DNA of 6,318 bases from an uncultured Saprospiraceae bacterium. GTDB lineage: Bacteria > Bacteroidota > Bacteroidia > Chitinophagales > Saprospiraceae. A program made the position numbers and the translations under genes. Location: NCBI GenBank assembly GCA_938033975.1, contig CALHKJ010000228.1, forward strand, positions 1-6,318, given 5' to 3'. Positions within the stretch are counted from its first letter, which is position 1. Every line of letters starts with the position of its first letter. Below, piece after piece: positions 4,292 through 6,318 of this stretch. The notes beneath the pieces are model-generated. The model was not told the origin of the DNA, made no database searches, and saw only the letters and a program-made list of their open reading frames with translations.

Positions 4292-6318
4292 TTAATTTAA
4301 TTTTCTAACACTAACAATCTGAGCACGTCGCTCTTTCGAAGCTTCAACACTATAGATTGATCGTTTTGTATTGGTATTGCTATCACTTATTCCTTTAGGT
4401 GCTAGCTCTTCTCCGTAAGAAACATCAGTTAAAATTAATGCTCCACTATTAAGATATTGATCAAAAGCTCCTGATGCAAAATCTCTCATTTCATTGCGTA
4501 AACTATATACTCTTCGTTGTCCAAGAGCTAAGTTGTATTTGTTAGCTGCCTTTGGACTTGCAAAACCTTTTATTGATACTTCAAATGACTCTCCATTTCT
4601 AAGTCTCTCTAAAAGTTTATCCAAGAACAATTGCATCTTGTTGTATTCTCCTTTTACTCTGTCTTCAAAGAAAGCTTCTAACTCCTGAGAGGCACTGTAT
4701 TTTAAATCACCTGAAATTCCAGCTGAAGCTTTTGTTTTAAACTCTTCCTTCTTAGCATAATAAGGGAAATAAGTATCTGTATAATTTGTCAAGGTATACA
4801 TGTTCTTTGATCGTGGATCAGGGTAATCATTATCAAAGTAAAGCGTAACCGGCAAATAGATATTGAGGTTTGGTTTACCCATGAATAAGTCCCTCTTTAT
4901 TCTTCCTTGATTCTCAGGGTCACATGTATCTATTTCAAAGGTCTGTGATTCAAAGCCATCCTTGAATGCTGTTATTCTATATTTCGTGCATGGGTCTAAC
5001 TCAAAATTGAAATCATTTCCATCCTCATTGTATCTGATAACATCAATCTTAGATGGATCATCTAAATTTTCAAGAATGATTGTCACTCCGGCTAAATCTT
5101 CTTTTGTTGCTTCATCATAAGTGAACACATCCAATATTGTCACCATTTGATCTAAGTAAAGCTTTTTCGTGATTTCCTCTCCTTTCCTGATGTTTTTAGT
5201 GCTTAAAGAAACTGTATCAGAACTAAAGCCTTCTCTTTCTGCAATCACTATATAATCTCTTCCTGAAGGAAGTGTAAAGATGTGATCATTATCATCTGGA
5301 TTTGTGATAACTGCAATTTCTTCATTGGTAGCAGCATCCAGAATCCTTACTGTTGTACTTACAAGTGAATCACCAGTAGTTTTATTAAAAGTAAGAGCAT
5401 TAAAGATCACGTCAAATTCTTCAATTTCGACACCATAAATATCATAGCAACAAGCTTCGACTTGATTTTCTAGATATTGAGACCCAACTCTATTTGAAGA
5501 CATAAAACCTTCACTACCTTCATCATTCATTGTAAAATACAAGTCATGATAACTAGTGTTGACAGGTGAGCCCATGTTCTCAACATTAACAAATTTCCCA
5601 GCGTCTTCTTTATAGTCAGCTCTAAACACATCGTAACCTCCAAATCCTAGTCTTCCATTAGAACTAAAGTAAAGCGATGAACTTGCGGACTGATAAAAAG
5701 GAGTAATTTCATCTTCAGCAGTATTAATCTCGGATAGATTTCTAGGGTCTGAAAATTTTGTATCAGACTCAATGACTGTATACCAAATATCAAGTTTACC
5801 TTTTCCGCCATCTCTATCGGAAACAAAATAAAGTACTTCTCTACTAGCATTTTTATCATAAGCTATGCTCGGTTGAGTATTTGTAGCCCCATCTGCATTA
5901 ACTGGTGCAGGAAGCCTCGTTGAGTTTCCAAAGTTGCCTTCATCATCTATCGAACGGTAGTATAAGTCGCAAACAATATCATATGAATTTGCATACTCAC
6001 ATATCGTATAATAGATTCTTGTTCTATTCATGTTGATTGCTGTATGAGCAACCAATTTATCCGAGTTATTAATATCACCTTCGAGCAATCCGTTAAGGCC
6101 ATCATCTCCAGATTTCATTAATAATTTACTAAGCTTTCTATTACTTGGGCTTTCTTCATTATCATCATCAAATCTCAATGATGAATAATACAATTCTTCA
6201 TCAACCTGCTGTGCTCCAAATTCTGAATATTCAGTATTTACTTCTGCTCCTAAATTTTCAACTTTTATGTAATCTAGTACATTATCTTTCTCTTTTAATG
6301 CCCATTCTGAAGCTTCAA
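4292..6318 (-). CDS. PorE-like OmpA family protein with PD40 beta-propeller and two CRD domains (N-terminus beyond window)
   Basis: The frame is open to the right edge, giving 674 visible residues; numbering starts at the first complete codon (6314-6316). Visible residues 1-298 are WD40-like PD40 blades with recurrent LYF/LYY-SS motifs (ELYYSSLR 41-48, LYFVSDRDGG 162-171, LYFSSNGRLGFGGYDVF 215-231, LYFTMNDEG 259-267). Two CRD-type beta-sandwiches follow (300-390 and 391-480). The C-terminal 481-674 is a divergent OmpA-like domain with LYFDND at 492-497, NLALGQRR near 595-602 and SYGEELAP at 633-640. This order matches PorE of the T9SS, which has TPR repeats before the propeller; any TPR, and the signal peptide, would be off the window. 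An internal TTG at 6193 could be misread as a start, but PD40-like sequence continues upstream of it (ENLGAEVNTEYSEFG), so the real start is beyond the edge. Such proteins sit at the periplasmic face of the outer membrane. The link to T9SS is by family and context, and the orthology is not certain. Confidence 0.92.
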   Translation of the reverse strand, partial: EASEWALKEKDNVLDYIKVENLGAEVNTEYSEFGAQQVDEELYYSSLRFDDDNEESPSNRKLSKLLMKSGDDGLNGLLEGDINNSDKLVAHTAINMNRTRIYYTICEYANSYDIVCDLYYRSIDDEGNFGNSTRLPAPVNADGATNTQPSIAYDKNASREVLYFVSDRDGGKGKLDIWYTVIESDTKFSDPRNLSEINTAEDEITPFYQSASSSLYFSSNGRLGFGGYDVFRADYKEDAGKFVNVENMGSPVNTSYHDLYFTMNDEGSEGFMSSNRVGSQYLENQVEACCYDIYGVEIEEFDVIFNALTFNKTTGDSLVSTTVRILDAATNEEIAVITNPDDNDHIFTLPSGRDYIVIAEREGFSSDTVSLSTKNIRKGEEITKKLYLDQMVTILDVFTYDEATKEDLAGVTIILENLDDPSKIDVIRYNEDGNDFNFELDPCTKYRITAFKDGFESQTFEIDTCDPENQGRIKRDLFMGKPNLNIYLPVTLYFDNDYPDPRSKNMYTLTNYTDTYFPYYAKKEEFKTKASAGISGDLKYSASQELEAFFEDRVKGEYNKMQLFLDKLLERLRNGESFEVSIKGFASPKAANKYNLALGQRRVYSLRNEMRDFASGAFDQYLNSGALILTDVSYGEELAPKGISDSNTNTKRSIYSVEASKERRAQIVSVRKLN
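4295..4876 (-). other. Divergent C-terminal OmpA-like domain with insertion and Asp-to-Ser change
   Basis: Visible residues 481-674. The first strand VTLYFDND and the later SIKGFASPKAANKYN plus LGQRR, SYGEELAP and ERRAQIVSV align without gaps with the OmpA/Pal core. The position of the aspartate in the GHxD motif is Ser587 (codon 4556-4558). The arginine 15 residues later is kept (Arg602, codon 4511-4513). Between the first strand and the long helix there is a Tyr- and Lys-rich insertion of about 60 residues (roughly 498-566), so the domain is much longer than a typical OmpA C-domain. Confidence 0.8.
4877..5419 (-). other. Two tandem carboxypeptidase-regulatory-like (CRD) domains
   Basis: Visible residues 300-390 and 391-480 share one plan: a first strand (VIFNALTFNKTTGDSL and VTILDVFTYDEATKEDL), a V-x-I-L strand, an acidic turn with F-x-L (HIFTLPSG and FNFELDPC), a Tyr-containing strand, and E/D-GF followed by alternating Ser/Thr and hydrophobic residues (EGFSSDTVSL and DGFESQTFEI). 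They are about 90 residues each. CRDs are transthyretin-like spacer folds; the duplication is an addition to the single CRD described for PorE. Confidence 0.75.
5420..6318 (-). other. PD40 (WD40-like) beta-propeller of the OmpA family protein
   Basis: At least five blade-like segments are visible (visible residues 1-299), each with a hydrophobic-aromatic strand then Ser/Asn/Arg and a glycine turn. The second (about 101-122) is unusual in holding two cysteines (YYTICEYANSYDIVCDLYY). The last ends in CCYDIYGVEI, equivalent to the usual DDIY blade closure. In PorE this propeller lies between the TPR and CRD domains and is thought to mediate protein contacts. Confidence 0.82.

Noticed and set aside
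4494..4688. Plus-strand 64-codon open frame inside the OmpA-like domain
   Set aside because: It is antisense to well-conserved OmpA-like coding sequence and has no recognisable product.
5647..5859. Minus-strand 70-codon open frame inside the PD40 region
   Set aside because: It is out of frame with the real gene, which has clear PD40 motifs over the same bases.
6191..6193. TTG at 6193 as the start of the OmpA family gene
   Set aside because: The frame stays open to the window edge, and the upstream residues (ENLGAEVNTEYSEFG) look like an ordinary PD40 blade leader. A start here would cut a blade and leave no signal peptide.

Overview
The window holds two long genes, both on the minus strand and both cut by a window edge, so it reads from high to low coordinates. 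The DNA is AT-rich. The protein families present (a PD40/carboxypeptidase-regulatory/OmpA envelope protein beside a very long secreted protein built of PKD and Ig-like domains) point to a bacterium of the phylum Bacteroidota with a type IX secretion system (T9SS). Saprospiraceae or a related marine or freshwater group seems likely, but the sequence alone does not settle the family.

Region 1 (6318 to 4292) is the 3' two thirds or more of a gene for a multidomain outer-membrane-associated protein: WD40-like beta-propeller (PD40) blades, two tandem carboxypeptidase-regulatory-like (CRD) beta-sandwich domains, and a divergent C-terminal OmpA-like domain. This order matches PorE-type T9SS accessory proteins. 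The OmpA-like domain carries a long insertion and has serine where peptidoglycan-binding members have the key aspartate.

Region 2 is an 18-base gap (4291 to 4274) with no terminator. The stop of the first gene and the start of the second are in the same reading frame.

Region 3 (4273 to 1) is the first 1424 codons of a giant secreted protein, with no stop codon before the window ends. It starts with a signal peptide, then a cysteine-containing N-terminal domain of about 215 residues, four PKD-like domains, three copies of a compound Ig-like plus Cys-rich repeat of about 168 residues, and an acidic region with another PKD domain. A T9SS C-terminal sorting domain would be expected past the left edge but is not in view.

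The likely working model is one transcription unit in which the envelope protein helps export, anchor or present the giant surface or secreted protein. The layout resembles sprB-type loci and other large-adhesin loci of Bacteroidota. No RNA genes, mobile elements, CRISPR arrays or intergenic stretches over 300 bases were found.
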